Source: Thermohalobaculum sp050330995
GTDB lineage: Bacteria > Pseudomonadota > Alphaproteobacteria > Rhodobacterales > Rhodobacteraceae
Direction: 5' to 3'
Length of the DNA stretch: 37,943 nucleotides
NCBI GenBank assembly: GCA_050330995.1
Contig: JBHJHI010000044.1
Span: 1 to 37,943 of the forward strand
Of the stretch, positions 26,413-37,104 are shown one piece after another. Both the position numbers and the translations under genes were made by a program. Below the pieces are notes generated by a model that was not told the origin of the DNA, did no database searches, and was given only the letters and a program-made list of their open reading frames with translations. Numbering within the stretch: position 1 is the first letter of the stretch; each line of letters opens with the position of its first letter.

Positions 26413-27377
26413 GGCGTCCCCGATGGCGTTTCGCTCAGCACGATCCAGGCGCCGGTGGCCAGGAGGTTCACGAGCGCGAGCGGCAGCGCCACGATCCAGG
26501 CGAAGCGGATGAGCTGGTCGTAGCGCGGGCGCGGCAGGGCCGCGCGCAGCAGCACGAAGCCGAGCGCGAGCAGGCCCGACTTCAGCCCGAACCAGACCGG
26601 CCCCGGCAGCCACGGCCCGTGCCAGCCGCCGAAGAACAGCGCGGTCGCGAGCGCGGAGACCAGGAGCACCGCCAGATACTCGCCGAGGAAGAACAGCCCG
26701 AAGCCGAGGCCCGCGTACTCGGTGGCGTAGCCCGCGACGAGGTCGTTCTCGGCCTCGGGCAGGTCGAAGGGCAGGCGGTGGGCCGCGGCGATCCCGGCGA
26801 TGGCGAAGAGGGCGGCGCCGAGCGGCTGGTAGAGCACGAACCAGGCCTCCGCCTGCGCCTCGACGATGGCGCTCAACTCGAAGCTGCCGGCCAGCATCAC
26901 CGGCCCCATGAGCGAGAGCCCGAGGAAGGCCTCGTAGGCGAGCACCTGCGCCGCGGCGCGCAAAGCCCCGAGCGAGGCGTAGCGGTTCGAGGACGCCCAG
27001 CCGCCGAGCACCACCGCGTAGACGGTGAGCGCCAGCATCCCGACCGCGAAGATCACGCCGACGTCGAGCGGCACGACCGCGGCGCCCGGCGCGACGGCGA
27101 CGACGCCGAAGCCCGCGAGCACCGGCGCGACGGCGACGGCGGGGGCGAGGACGTAGATCCGCCGGTCGGCGCCCGGCGGGGGCGCGTCCTCCTTGGTCAG
27201 GATCTTCACGAGGTCGGCGAACCATTGCAGCGTGCCCGCCGGCCCCGCGCGGTTCGGGCCGAGGCGCTCCTGGAAGAAGCCGAGCAGGCGGCGCTCGACC
27301 CAGGTGAAGATCGCCGCGACCAGCATCAGCGCGCCGATCAGCGCGCCCGAGGCGACGGAGACGCCCACGAGGCTCAC
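26409..27377 (-). CDS. nuoH: NADH-quinone oxidoreductase subunit H
   Basis: The 322-residue, eight-helix membrane subunit forms the quinone-binding chamber floor. Signatures: ERRLLGFFQERLGPNRAGP, LQWFADLVKILTKED, GGWASSNRYASLGALRAAAQ, and RLPFDLPEAENDLVAGYATEYAG, the conserved acidic loop. The start is GTG 27377, overlapping the nuoG stop as GTGA; the length then matches E. coli NuoH (325). The long open frame upstream is the shadow of nuoG. Confidence 0.96.
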   Translation of the reverse strand: MSLVGVSVASGALIGALMLVAAIFTWVERRLLGFFQERLGPNRAGPAGTLQWFADLVKILTKEDAPPPGADRRIYVLAPAVAVAPVLAGFGVVAVAPGAAVVPLDVGVIFAVGMLALTVYAVVLGGWASSNRYASLGALRAAAQVLAYEAFLGLSLMGPVMLAGSFELSAIVEAQAEAWFVLYQPLGAALFAIAGIAAAHRLPFDLPEAENDLVAGYATEYAGLGFGLFFLGEYLAVLLVSALATALFFGGWHGPWLPGPVWFGLKSGLLALGFVLLRAALPRPRYDQLIRFAWIVALPLALVNLLATGAWIVLSETPSGTP

Positions 27378-30079
27378 GACGCCGCCTCGACGCGCACGAG
27401 GGCGGCCGGGCGGCGGCGGTCGGCGAGGTCGCCGCGCACCCCGACCACGCCGCGTGCGATACGGGCGTCGAGCGACAGGGGCGCGGGCGCGGGACGGCCG
27501 TCGAGGCGCGGGCGCGCGCCTTCGGCGAGGCCGAGCGCGGCGGCGTCCTCGGGATGCATGACGATAGCGGCCGGCTCGGCACGCGCGGCGAGCAGCGGCG
27601 CGGCTGCGCAGGCCTCGGTGGCGAGGAAGGGATCGCCGAGCGTCACGCGCCAGAGCCGGCCGCGCCCGACGTCGACCGCCCCGCCTTTGCCGTTCCCGAC
27701 CGTCGCGGCGTCCCCGATGCGCCCGTTTCCGGACATCGCCGTCTCGTCGGCCATCGCGTCGAACAGGCGCACGCCCGACTCGCCACCGCGCAGCGGACCG
27801 TTCACCTCCTCCTGGAAGCGGTACACCGCGTTCGACGAGGTCCAGCGCGCCGCGTGGAAGCCGGGGGCGAGGCGGCCGGGCACGTCCTCGGGCCGGCGTC
27901 CCTCCATCGAGAAGGCGAAGGGGGTGTCGAGGTCCGCCGCCGGCACGGCGTCGGCCGCCTGCCCGGCGCGGTCGTCGGCGGTGCGCCCGCTCGCCATCGC
28001 GGGGGCGCGGGCGACGGGCGGCTGCGGCGGCTCGGGCAGCTCGGCGAGACCGGCGAGCGCCCCGCCCTCGCGGGCGAGATCGGCGAGCAGGTCGTCGGGC
28101 GTGGTCCAGGCGCCGGCCTCGGCCGAGAGGGCGTGCAGCAGGCGCCACGCCAGAGGCCGCGCCGGGTCGCCCGGCACGGCGGCCCAGGCGCGCTGGGCGC
28201 GGCCCTCGTGGTTGACTAGGGTGCCCGTGCTCGCCTCCGGTCCGGCGACGGGCACGGCGACGTGGGCGGCGCGCGTCGTCGCGGTCTCCAGCCAGTCGAG
28301 CGCGACGAGGCGGTCGGCCGAGGCGATCAGCGCCTCTCCTTGCGCGCCAGCCCGAAGGGCGAGATCGGCCTCGACGCCGACCACCGTCTTCGCGTTCGTC
28401 TCGCGCCGGCGCCGCTCGGCCGCCTCGACGCCGCCCTGCGCGAGCAGCGCGAGGCCGAGCGAGCCGCCTTCGGGCGGGAACAGCGCGAGCCGGGCGCGGG
28501 GGCCGAGCGCGGCGGCGACCGCGGCGGCGGCCTCGACCGTCGCGGCCGTGCCGAGGCCCGAGCCCGCCACGACGAGGGGCCGTTCGGCGCCGGACAGAGC
28601 CTCGGCGATTGCGCGCACGGTCGCGTCGGGATCGCGGTCGGAGCGCGCGTCGGTATCGGACCCTGCGCCCGCGAGCGTGCGGGCGACGGCGTGGCCGAGG
28701 GCGACGACGCCCGGCGGGTCGCGCCGGACCGGCGTCGCCACGTCGTCGAGCGCGTCGGCGAGCGGGGTGGCGAGGAAGATCGGCGAGCGCCGCCCCTCGC
28801 CGGCCACGCGCACGGCGCTGTCCTGCCAGCGCGGGATGCCCTTCGCCTCGGCGAGCGTGATCTCGGCGCCGCGCGCGGCCTGGCGCAGCGCGAGCGCGGC
28901 GCGCGGCGCCGTGGCGGTCAGGTCCTCGCCGAGGATCAGCACCGCGTCCGCCCGCTCGATCGCGGCGAGCGAGGCCGGTCGCGCCGGGCCGCTCGCCAGC
29001 GCCTCGGCCATGGCCGCGACGGCGGCGGCCTCGGCCTCCGACACGCCGGCGAAGAAGTTCGCTGGCCCGACCAGCCGACGCAGCGCCGCGTTCGCCTCGA
29101 GCGTCGCGCGGGGGCTGCCGATCCCGATGGCGCCGAGGGCTACCGCCTCGCGCGCCGCCTCGACCGCGGCCTTCGCCGGCACTGCCCCAGCCCCGACGCG
29201 GGGGCTCGCGAGGCGGGCGGCGCGGGGCGCGTCCCGGCTCACTGCGCTGGAAACCGCGTCTCGGGGCACGACGCCGAAGCGGCCACGGTCGCAGAGGAAG
29301 TAGCCGTTGACGGCGGCATGGTAGCGGTTCTGGACCCGGCGCACCCGGCCCTCGCGTGCCGAGACGAAGACGTTGCAGCCGACCGAGCACTGCATGCAGA
29401 CCGAGGGCGTCGTCTGCATGTCCCACTTGCGCGCGTAGTCGGCCGACCAGCCGCGGTCGTTGAACACCCCGACCGGGCAGACCTCGGCGAGGTTGCCGGC
29501 GAAGGGGCTCTCCAGCGCGCCGTCCTCGGCACGGCCGAAGTAGACGTCGTCCGCCGCGCCGAACACGTCCAGATCGCGCCCGCCGGCGTAGTGGCGATAG
29601 AAGCGCGTGCAGCGGTAGCAGCCGACGCAGCGGTTCATCTCGTGGCTGACCAGGGGCCCGAGCCACTGGTCGCGGTGCACCCGCTTGTCGCGGATCGCCC
29701 GGCGGCGCCAGTGGCCGGTCATCCGCGTCACGTCCTGGAGGTGGCACGAGCCCGCCTCCTCGCAGGTCGGGCAGTCGTGCGGATGGTTCAGCATCAGCCA
29801 CTCGACCACGTGCGCCCGCAGATCGGCGGCTTCCGGGTCGGCGACCGAGACGCGCTGGCCCTCGGCGCCGCCGGTCATGCAGGCCATGACCACCTCACCC
29901 GCGTCGTCCCCGTCCTCGGCGACGCGCACGGCGCACTGCCGGCAGGCGCCGACCGAGCCGAGCGCGCCGTGCCAGCAGAAGAACGGCACGTCGTAGCCGA
30001 GCGAGAGCAGCGTCGAGAGCAGCTCCTCGCCCTCGCGCGCCTCGTGCGCCCGGCCGTCCACCGTAATGGTGACGCTCAT
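27374..30079 (-). CDS. nuoG: NADH-quinone oxidoreductase subunit G with N7 cluster
   Basis: The 901-residue iron-sulfur subunit of the peripheral arm begins MSVTITVDGR. Cluster ligands visible in order: 2Fe-2S N1b in FFCWHGALGSVGACRQC plus ACMTGG; the His/Cys ligated N5 in HDCPTCEEAGSCHLQD; N4 in NRCVGCYRCTRFY with a later NLAEVCPVG; and the additional N7 motif CMQCSVGC followed 27 residues later by Cys in YFLCDRGRFG. A molybdopterin-oxidoreductase-like domain makes up the rest. N7 ligands are typical of E. coli-like enzymes and absent from mitochondrial and most alphaproteobacterial ones. The length is close to E. coli NuoG (908). Confidence 0.96.
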   Translation of the reverse strand: MSVTITVDGRAHEAREGEELLSTLLSLGYDVPFFCWHGALGSVGACRQCAVRVAEDGDDAGEVVMACMTGGAEGQRVSVADPEAADLRAHVVEWLMLNHPHDCPTCEEAGSCHLQDVTRMTGHWRRRAIRDKRVHRDQWLGPLVSHEMNRCVGCYRCTRFYRHYAGGRDLDVFGAADDVYFGRAEDGALESPFAGNLAEVCPVGVFNDRGWSADYARKWDMQTTPSVCMQCSVGCNVFVSAREGRVRRVQNRYHAAVNGYFLCDRGRFGVVPRDAVSSAVSRDAPRAARLASPRVGAGAVPAKAAVEAAREAVALGAIGIGSPRATLEANAALRRLVGPANFFAGVSEAEAAAVAAMAEALASGPARPASLAAIERADAVLILGEDLTATAPRAALALRQAARGAEITLAEAKGIPRWQDSAVRVAGEGRRSPIFLATPLADALDDVATPVRRDPPGVVALGHAVARTLAGAGSDTDARSDRDPDATVRAIAEALSGAERPLVVAGSGLGTAATVEAAAAVAAALGPRARLALFPPEGGSLGLALLAQGGVEAAERRRRETNAKTVVGVEADLALRAGAQGEALIASADRLVALDWLETATTRAAHVAVPVAGPEASTGTLVNHEGRAQRAWAAVPGDPARPLAWRLLHALSAEAGAWTTPDDLLADLAREGGALAGLAELPEPPQPPVARAPAMASGRTADDRAGQAADAVPAADLDTPFAFSMEGRRPEDVPGRLAPGFHAARWTSSNAVYRFQEEVNGPLRGGESGVRLFDAMADETAMSGNGRIGDAATVGNGKGGAVDVGRGRLWRVTLGDPFLATEACAAAPLLAARAEPAAIVMHPEDAAALGLAEGARPRLDGRPAPAPLSLDARIARGVVGVRGDLADRRRPAALVRVEAAS

Positions 30080-31359
30080 GCCGCCCGCTCCGCGAGACCG
30101 GCCTCGAAGTGCCCGGCGAAGCGCTCGAGCGCCGAGGCGAGCGGGTCCATGGCGCCGCCCATCAGCGCGCAGAACGACTGCCCGCCGAGCCGGACGTGCA
30201 TGTGCAGCAGCTCGAGATCGGCCCGTGTCGCCCTCCCCGCCAGGAAGCGGTCGAGCACGCGCACCACCCAGGGCAGCCCCTCGCGGCAGGGCACGCACCA
30301 GCCGCAGCTCTCGCGGGCGTAGAAGGCCATGTGTCGGCGCACGACCGCGAGCGGGTCGGCCGCGTCGTCGAGCACGATCAGCATGCCGGTGCCGAACCAG
30401 CTTCCCGCGGCCTGCGTGTTGTCGAAGTCGAGCGGGACGTCGAGATGCTCCGGGCCGAGGAAGCCCGAGGAGCCGCCGCCGGGCTGGAAGGCCAGCAGCG
30501 AGCGCCCTTCGCGCATCCCGCCCGCGGCCGCGATCAGATCGCGCGCGGTGGTGCCCATCGGCGCCTCGACGATCCTCGGCTCGGCGACGCGGCCCGAGAC
30601 GCCGTAGAGCTTGGTGCCGCCCTCTCCGGTGTTCGAGAGCGCGAGAAACCCCTCGGCGCCGCGCTCGACCACGAGGGGCGCGTTGCACAGGCTCTCGACG
30701 TTGTTGATCGTGGTCGGCCGGCCCCAGAGGCCCGACTGCGAGGGATAGGGCGGCTTCTGGCGCGGGACGGGGCGGCGGCCCTCGATCGACTCCATCAGCG
30801 CCGTCTCCTCGCCGACGATGTAGCGCCCGGCGCTCTCGTGCAGCCGCACCTCCAGCGAGAAGCCGGTGCCGAGGACGTCGCGGCCGAGGTAGCCCGCCTC
30901 GTAGGCCTCCTCGACGGCGCGCCGCACGGCGGCGATGGCTGCGCGGTAGGCGTCGCGGATCAGCACCCAGACCTCGCTCGCGCCGAGGGCGTAGGCGGCG
31001 ATGACGACGCCCTCGACCAGCCGGTGCGGCGTCGCCTCCATCAAGAGGCGGTCCTTGAAGGTGCAGGGCTCCATCTCGTCGGCGTTGACGCAGAGATAGC
31101 GCGGGCCGTCACCGGGGACCGGATCGTCGGGCAGGGGCATGAAGCCCCACTTCTTGCCGGTGGCGAAGCCCGCGCCGCCGCGCCCGCGCAGGTTCGAGGC
31201 CAGCATCAGATCGCGCAGCGACTGCGGGGAATGCTCGCGAAGCGCCGTCTCGACGGCGCGGTAGCCACCGAGATCGCGCCAGTCGGCCAGCGTGTGCGGC
31301 GTGCGGTCGGGGCGCATGACGCCGGTCAGCGCCGCCTCGCCGATGGCGGTGACGCTCAT
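30076..31359 (-). CDS. nuoF: NADH-quinone oxidoreductase subunit F (FMN, NADH site)
   Basis: The 427-residue flavoprotein oxidises NADH. It has the nucleotide and FMN motifs LRGRGGAGFATGKKWGFMP and LCVNADEMEPCTFKDR, GRYIVGEETALMESIEG, the VESLCNAP block, and the N3 4Fe-4S ligands ESCGWCVPCREG with a distal Cys in SFCALMGGA. It overlaps nuoE upstream and nuoG downstream, each by ATGA. Confidence 0.97.
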   Translation of the reverse strand: MSVTAIGEAALTGVMRPDRTPHTLADWRDLGGYRAVETALREHSPQSLRDLMLASNLRGRGGAGFATGKKWGFMPLPDDPVPGDGPRYLCVNADEMEPCTFKDRLLMEATPHRLVEGVVIAAYALGASEVWVLIRDAYRAAIAAVRRAVEEAYEAGYLGRDVLGTGFSLEVRLHESAGRYIVGEETALMESIEGRRPVPRQKPPYPSQSGLWGRPTTINNVESLCNAPLVVERGAEGFLALSNTGEGGTKLYGVSGRVAEPRIVEAPMGTTARDLIAAAGGMREGRSLLAFQPGGGSSGFLGPEHLDVPLDFDNTQAAGSWFGTGMLIVLDDAADPLAVVRRHMAFYARESCGWCVPCREGLPWVVRVLDRFLAGRATRADLELLHMHVRLGGQSFCALMGGAMDPLASALERFAGHFEAGLAERAA

Positions 31360-31823
31360 GAGCCCTCCAGCGCCGAGAGGTCGGCGGGGTCGAGCGGGCC
31401 GACGACGTCGCGGTCGGGGCCGACGAGGGCGGCGGGCGCGAGGTCGCAGCGCCCGACGCAGCAGATGTTGACGAGCGTGAGCCGCCCGTCGGGCGTGGTC
31501 TCGCCGTAGCCGATGCCGTGGCGCGCGCGGAGGGCGGCGGCCACCTCGTCGCCCCCGTTCAGCATGCAGCTCACCCCGTCGCAGAGCAGCACCAGCCGCT
31601 CGCCGACGGGCCGGCGGAAGATCAGGCTGTAGAAGGTGGCCAGATCGTCCATCTCGGCCGTCGTGACGCCGAGGATCGCCGCCGCCTCGGCGAGGTGGTC
31701 GTCCGAGACCCAGCCGTGCGCGGCCTGCACCGCCTTCAGCGCGGGCAGCATCGCCGAGCGTGCCGTGGGGTGGGTGTCGCGCTCGTGCTCGACGGCGGCG
31801 CGGGCCTCGGGGGCGAGGCTCAT
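31356..31823 (-). CDS. nuoE: NADH-quinone oxidoreductase subunit E (2Fe-2S)
   Basis: The 155-residue subunit binds cluster N1a with ligands in LCDGVSCMLNG and NICCVGRCDLAP (the C-x4-C ... C-x3-C pattern). The N-terminal helical part (MLPALKAVQAAHGWVSDDHL, FYSLIF) matches the family. The start is ATG 31823, overlapping the nuoCD stop as ATGA; the longer open frame upstream is a shadow of nuoCD. The length is near E. coli NuoE (166). Confidence 0.96.
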   Translation of the reverse strand: MSLAPEARAAVEHERDTHPTARSAMLPALKAVQAAHGWVSDDHLAEAAAILGVTTAEMDDLATFYSLIFRRPVGERLVLLCDGVSCMLNGGDEVAAALRARHGIGYGETTPDGRLTLVNICCVGRCDLAPAALVGPDRDVVGPLDPADLSALEGS

Positions 31824-33562
31824 CGGTCCACGTCCGACATCACGAAGTCGATCGAGCCGAGCAGCATCACGAAGTCCGCGACCGAGAGCCCCGGCGCCAT
31901 CTCTGAGATCATCTGCAGATGCGCGAAGGACGGCGTGCGGATGCGGGTGCGGTGGCTCATCGGCCCGCCGTCCGAGACGAGGGCGTACTGCGTGAGCCCG
32001 CGCACGCTCTCGATCTGGCCCGTCGCCTCGCCGGCCGGCACGTTCGGCCCCCAGGAGACGTTCATGAAGTGGTGCACCAGCGTCTCGATGTCGCGCAGCG
32101 TGCGCTCCCTCGGCGGCGGCGTCGTCAGCGGATGGTCGGCCTTGACCGGCCCCTCCGGCATGGCGTCGAGACACTGGCGGATGATGCGCAGCGACTGTCG
32201 CATCTCCTCGACGCGCACGCGGGTTCGATCGTAGCAGTCGCCGTTCTCGGCCGTCGGCACGTCGAACTCGAAGCCCTCGAAGCCGAGGTAGGGGCGCGCT
32301 TTGCGCCAGTCCCAGGCGCAGCCCGTCGCGCGCAGCATCGGCCCGGTGACGCCCCAGTCGAGCGCCGTCGCGGTGTCCATCGGCGCGATGCCCTCGGTGC
32401 GCGCGCGGAACAGCTCGTTGCGCATCACCATCCCCTCGTAGTCGTCGAGGCGGCGGGGCATGTGCTCGAGGAAGTCGCGCACCGGGCCGTCCCAGCCCAC
32501 CGGCAGATCGGCCGCGAGCCCGCCGATGCGGAACCATCCCGGGTGCATGCGCGCCCCGGTGATCGGCTCCAGCGCGCGGTAGGCCATCTCGCGGTCGACG
32601 AACATGTAGAACACCGGCGACAGCGCGCCGGTGTCCTGCGCCATGGTGCCGTAGAACAGCAGGTGGTTGGTGATGCGGTAGAATTCCGAGAGCATCACTC
32701 GCACGACGCGGGCGCGCTCGGGGATCTCGATGCCGCAGAGCGCCTCGACGGCCATCAGGTAGCCGAGCTCGTTCATCGAGCCGCCCAAGTAGTCCACCCG
32801 GTCGGTGTAGGGGATGTAGCCGTGCCAGGTCTGGCGCTCGGCCATCTTCTCGGCGCCGCGGTGGTGGTAGCCGATGTCGGGGTAGGCCGCGACGATCTCC
32901 TCGCCGTCGAGGGCGAGCACCACGCGGAACACGCCATGGCTCGACGGGTGGTGCGGCCCGAAGTTCAGCACCATCAGCTCCTCGCCGTCGCGCGTCGCCG
33001 GCAGGTTCATGGCGTCGGTGTCGGCGAGCGCCTCCTCCTCGCGCTCGAAGAACGCCTCGTCGAACGCGAAGGGCGCCCGCTCGGTCGCGCGGGCGTAGTG
33101 GTGCTTGCGGAGCGGATGGCCCTCCCAGGTGGGCGGCGTCAGCAGGCGGCGGTGGCTCTCGCGGCCCTCGAAGGTGACGCCGAACAGATCGAAGGCCTCG
33201 CGCTCGTACCAGTCGGCGTTGCGGAACACCCCGCCGAGCGTGCGCGCGCAGGGGCTCTCGGCGTCGAGCGGCGCCTTCAGGCGGATGTCGGCGTTGCGCT
33301 CCAGGCTGACCAGGTGGCTCGCCAGCGTGACGCCCGAGGGCGGTTGGCCCTCGCGGTGGCGCCGCCCCGCCTCGTCGATGGCCCAGAGATCGGCGAGCAG
33401 CGGGAAGGGGCGCTCGACCTCCGACTTCAGGAAGCGATGGATGTCCGGCGTGGCCTCGGGGCGGACCCAGACCGTCGGGAACGGGTCGGGGCCGGCGTCC
33501 TCGACGGCCAGGACGGCGTGGCCGAAGCGCTCGCAGAGCGCGACGGCGACGTCGCCGCTCAT
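31820..33562 (-). CDS. nuoCD: Fused NADH-quinone oxidoreductase subunit C/D
   Basis: A single 580-residue protein contains NuoC (about 1-165: WYEREAFDLFGVTFEGR, LLTPPTWEGHPLRK) fused to NuoD (about 190-580: LNFGPHHPSSHGVFR, DIGYHHRGAEKMAE, RVDYLGGSMNELGY, LSEFYRITNHLLF, GSIDFVMSDVDR). The E. coli fusion is about 600 residues and ends almost identically. NuoD forms the quinone pocket with NuoB. Most alphaproteobacteria encode nuoC and nuoD separately in their mitochondrion-like cluster, so the fusion marks the enterobacterial type. The ATG at 33562 overlaps the nuoB stop as ATGA. Confidence 0.97.
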   Translation of the reverse strand: MSGDVAVALCERFGHAVLAVEDAGPDPFPTVWVRPEATPDIHRFLKSEVERPFPLLADLWAIDEAGRRHREGQPPSGVTLASHLVSLERNADIRLKAPLDAESPCARTLGGVFRNADWYEREAFDLFGVTFEGRESHRRLLTPPTWEGHPLRKHHYARATERAPFAFDEAFFEREEEALADTDAMNLPATRDGEELMVLNFGPHHPSSHGVFRVVLALDGEEIVAAYPDIGYHHRGAEKMAERQTWHGYIPYTDRVDYLGGSMNELGYLMAVEALCGIEIPERARVVRVMLSEFYRITNHLLFYGTMAQDTGALSPVFYMFVDREMAYRALEPITGARMHPGWFRIGGLAADLPVGWDGPVRDFLEHMPRRLDDYEGMVMRNELFRARTEGIAPMDTATALDWGVTGPMLRATGCAWDWRKARPYLGFEGFEFDVPTAENGDCYDRTRVRVEEMRQSLRIIRQCLDAMPEGPVKADHPLTTPPPRERTLRDIETLVHHFMNVSWGPNVPAGEATGQIESVRGLTQYALVSDGGPMSHRTRIRTPSFAHLQMISEMAPGLSVADFVMLLGSIDFVMSDVDR

Positions 33563-34191
33563 GCGCCCCCGTCCGGGTCGGGGTAGGTCGTCTCCGCCGT
33601 GCGGCGCGCCGCCATCTCGTCGCGCCGGCGCGGCGGGTCGAACGGGGCGCGCCCGCCGTCGGGGCCGAGCCCGACGGTGAGGCCGAGCGGCCGGCGGGTC
33701 GCGGCTACCTGCTCCTGGAGCAGCGTCAGCCCCTCCAGCAGCGCCTCCGGACGCGGCGGGCAGCCGGGGATGTAGACGTCCACCGGCAGGAAGCGGTCGG
33801 CGCCCTGCACGACCGAGTAGACGTCGTACATGCCCCCGGTGTTGGCGCAGGCGCCCATCGAGATCACCCAGGCGGGGCTGCGCATCTGGCGGTAGAGCCT
33901 GAAGAGCGGCGGCGCCATCTTGCGGAACACGGTCCCCGAGACGATCAGCAGATCGGCCTGTCGCGGCGTGGCGCGGATCACCTCGGCGCCGAAGCGCGCC
34001 GCGTCGTGGCGCGGCGTCAGCGCCGTGACCTGCTCGACGTAGCAGCACGACAGTCCGAAGTTGAACGGCCAGAGCGAGTACTGGCGCGACCAGGCCACCA
34101 GATCCTCGAGCCGGGTGAACAGGTGGTTGCGCGCCAGACGCGTCGCGGCGCTCTCGCCGCCGGGACCGGCGGGTTCCAGGCTCCAGCTCAC
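33559..34191 (-). CDS. nuoB: NADH-quinone oxidoreductase subunit B (cluster N2)
   Basis: The 210-residue subunit carries the N2 4Fe-4S cluster: tandem Cys in NFGLSCCYVEQ, then GACANTGGMYDVYSVVQG and YIPGCPPRPEALLEG. The wording of these blocks is close to E. coli NuoB. The C-terminus is Arg-rich and 10-20 residues longer than the core. It starts ten bases after nuoA and overlaps nuoCD. Confidence 0.97.
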   Translation of the reverse strand: MSWSLEPAGPGGESAATRLARNHLFTRLEDLVAWSRQYSLWPFNFGLSCCYVEQVTALTPRHDAARFGAEVIRATPRQADLLIVSGTVFRKMAPPLFRLYRQMRSPAWVISMGACANTGGMYDVYSVVQGADRFLPVDVYIPGCPPRPEALLEGLTLLQEQVAATRRPLGLTVGLGPDGGRAPFDPPRRRDEMAARRTAETTYPDPDGGA

Positions 34192-34201
34192 GCGATGCTC
34201 C

Positions 34202-34591
34202 TCAAGCCCGTCCGCCTCGTCCGGGCCTTTGTGCGTCGATAGCGAGCGCGCCGTCGAGCCAGAGGTAGCCGAGTGCCACCAGAAGCACGCCGATGAACAC
34301 CGCCGCCTCGATCAGCCCGACCACCCCGGCCTCGCGCGCGGCCACGGCCCAGGCGAACAGGATCGCCGCCTCCATGTCGAAGATCACGAAGAACGCGGCG
34401 ATCAGGAAGAACGGCACGCCGAGGCGCTCGCGCGGCAGGCCGCGCGGCAGCACGCCGCTCTCGTAGGGCGCGGGCCGCGGCTCGGGCGCCGAACGCTCGC
34501 GCAGGGCCGCGGCGACGCCCATGGCGAGCGCGACGGTCAGGACGGCGGTCAGGACGTGGACGGCGCGCGCCGCGGCGGGGGCGGCGCTCAT
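34202..34591 (-). CDS. nuoA: NADH-quinone oxidoreductase subunit A
   Basis: The 129-residue, three-helix membrane subunit has the family motif PYESGVLPRG (quinone-site loop) and FFLIAAFFVIFDMEAAILFAWAVA with the conserved acidic pair. The ATG at 34591 overlaps the stop of the upstream SDR remnant as ATGA, so the first nuo gene is translationally coupled to a broken gene. No promoter is visible immediately before nuoA; transcription must start inside or before that remnant. Confidence 0.95.
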   Translation of the reverse strand: MSAAPAAARAVHVLTAVLTVALAMGVAAALRERSAPEPRPAPYESGVLPRGLPRERLGVPFFLIAAFFVIFDMEAAILFAWAVAAREAGVVGLIEAAVFIGVLLVALGYLWLDGALAIDAQRPGRGGRA

Positions 34592-34974
34592 CGGTGGACG
34601 CAGCCGCCGCCGATCACCGGCCCGGAGCCCGCCACGAAGGCGGCGTCACTGGAAACGAGGAAGGCGACGGCCGAGGCGATCTCCTCCGGCGCGCCCGAGC
34701 GCCCGGTCGACTCCTCGCCGAGCGGGGTCCGGACGAAGCCCGGATGCACCGGGCCCGTGCGGCTGTCGTCCTTGGCCTCGGCATGGCACGACGCGTCGAC
34801 CTCGGTCGTCTCGCGCACGGCGCCTTTCGAGGCGCGGCGGGGGCGAAAGTCCGCGGCGTCGACGACGCCGTAGATCGAGGAACGGCACTTCCCGGCGAGG
34901 CGCCGGCGTGTGGCCGCGCCGATGCCGTCGGCCCTGCCGGTGACGAGCACGGCTCCGCCTTCCAGGCTTCGCAT
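34588..34974 (-). pseudogene. Internally deleted short-chain dehydrogenase remnant
   Basis: The 128-codon frame is open and begins after GGGAGAAG, but encodes only both ends of an SDR, whose usual length is about 250. The N-terminus keeps the cofactor motif GAVLVTGRADGIGAATRRRLA. The sequence then jumps to the active-site region SSIYGVVDAADF, followed by RPRRASKGAVRE, where the YxxxK Tyr position is Arg. The rest (VHPGFVRTPL, APEEIASAVAFLVSSDAAFVAGS, then GGGCVHR) is a normal SDR C-terminus. About 110 residues, including strands 2-4 and the NAG motif, are missing, so oxidoreductase activity is not expected. Its stop overlaps the nuoA start as ATGA. A minimal leader role is possible but speculative. 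Confidence 0.75.
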
Positions 34975-35273
34975 CGGCTTCTCCCGTTGCCGCTACGATG
35001 GTGACGCGACGGTGCGCCTTCGGTTCCGGTGCCGTGCGCGACGCTTTCGGCATCCTACGCGGCCCTCGCCGGCGCCTGCGGTCCTGGGTGGGCCGTCGGG
35101 CTTCGGCTTCTGACGACGTCGCTTCCCCGGCGGGCGAGCCGCGGGTCGGCGCGTTCCGAGGAAGCGCGGTCCGCGAGCCTTCCTCCACCGGGTCGGGAGA
35201 CGTCGGTCGTCCGCGCCGGACATCCGTCGGCGCCGCGCTTGACACCGCCCGCCCCGCACGCGACCTCCGCGCC
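34975..35273. other. Divergent non-coding interval between the nuo side and uup
   Basis: About 300 bases separate the SDR remnant (minus) and uup (plus). Frames in it are open only because of the high GC and show no recognisable protein. A TTGACA at 35239-35244 points towards uup, but no clear -10 follows at the right spacing. This interval must hold the promoter of the nuo operon if the operon starts here, but I cannot pick it out. Confidence 0.4.
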
Positions 35274-37094
<1,821 letters not shown>

Positions 37095-37104
37095 CCCTCG
37101 CGGC

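Noticed and set aside
26619..29303. An 894-codon open frame on the plus strand
   Set aside because: It is antisense to nuoH and nuoG, has low-complexity Ser/Ala/Arg composition, and is a GC shadow.
28262..30322. A 686-codon open frame on the plus strand
   Set aside because: It is antisense to nuoG, without any recognisable motif.
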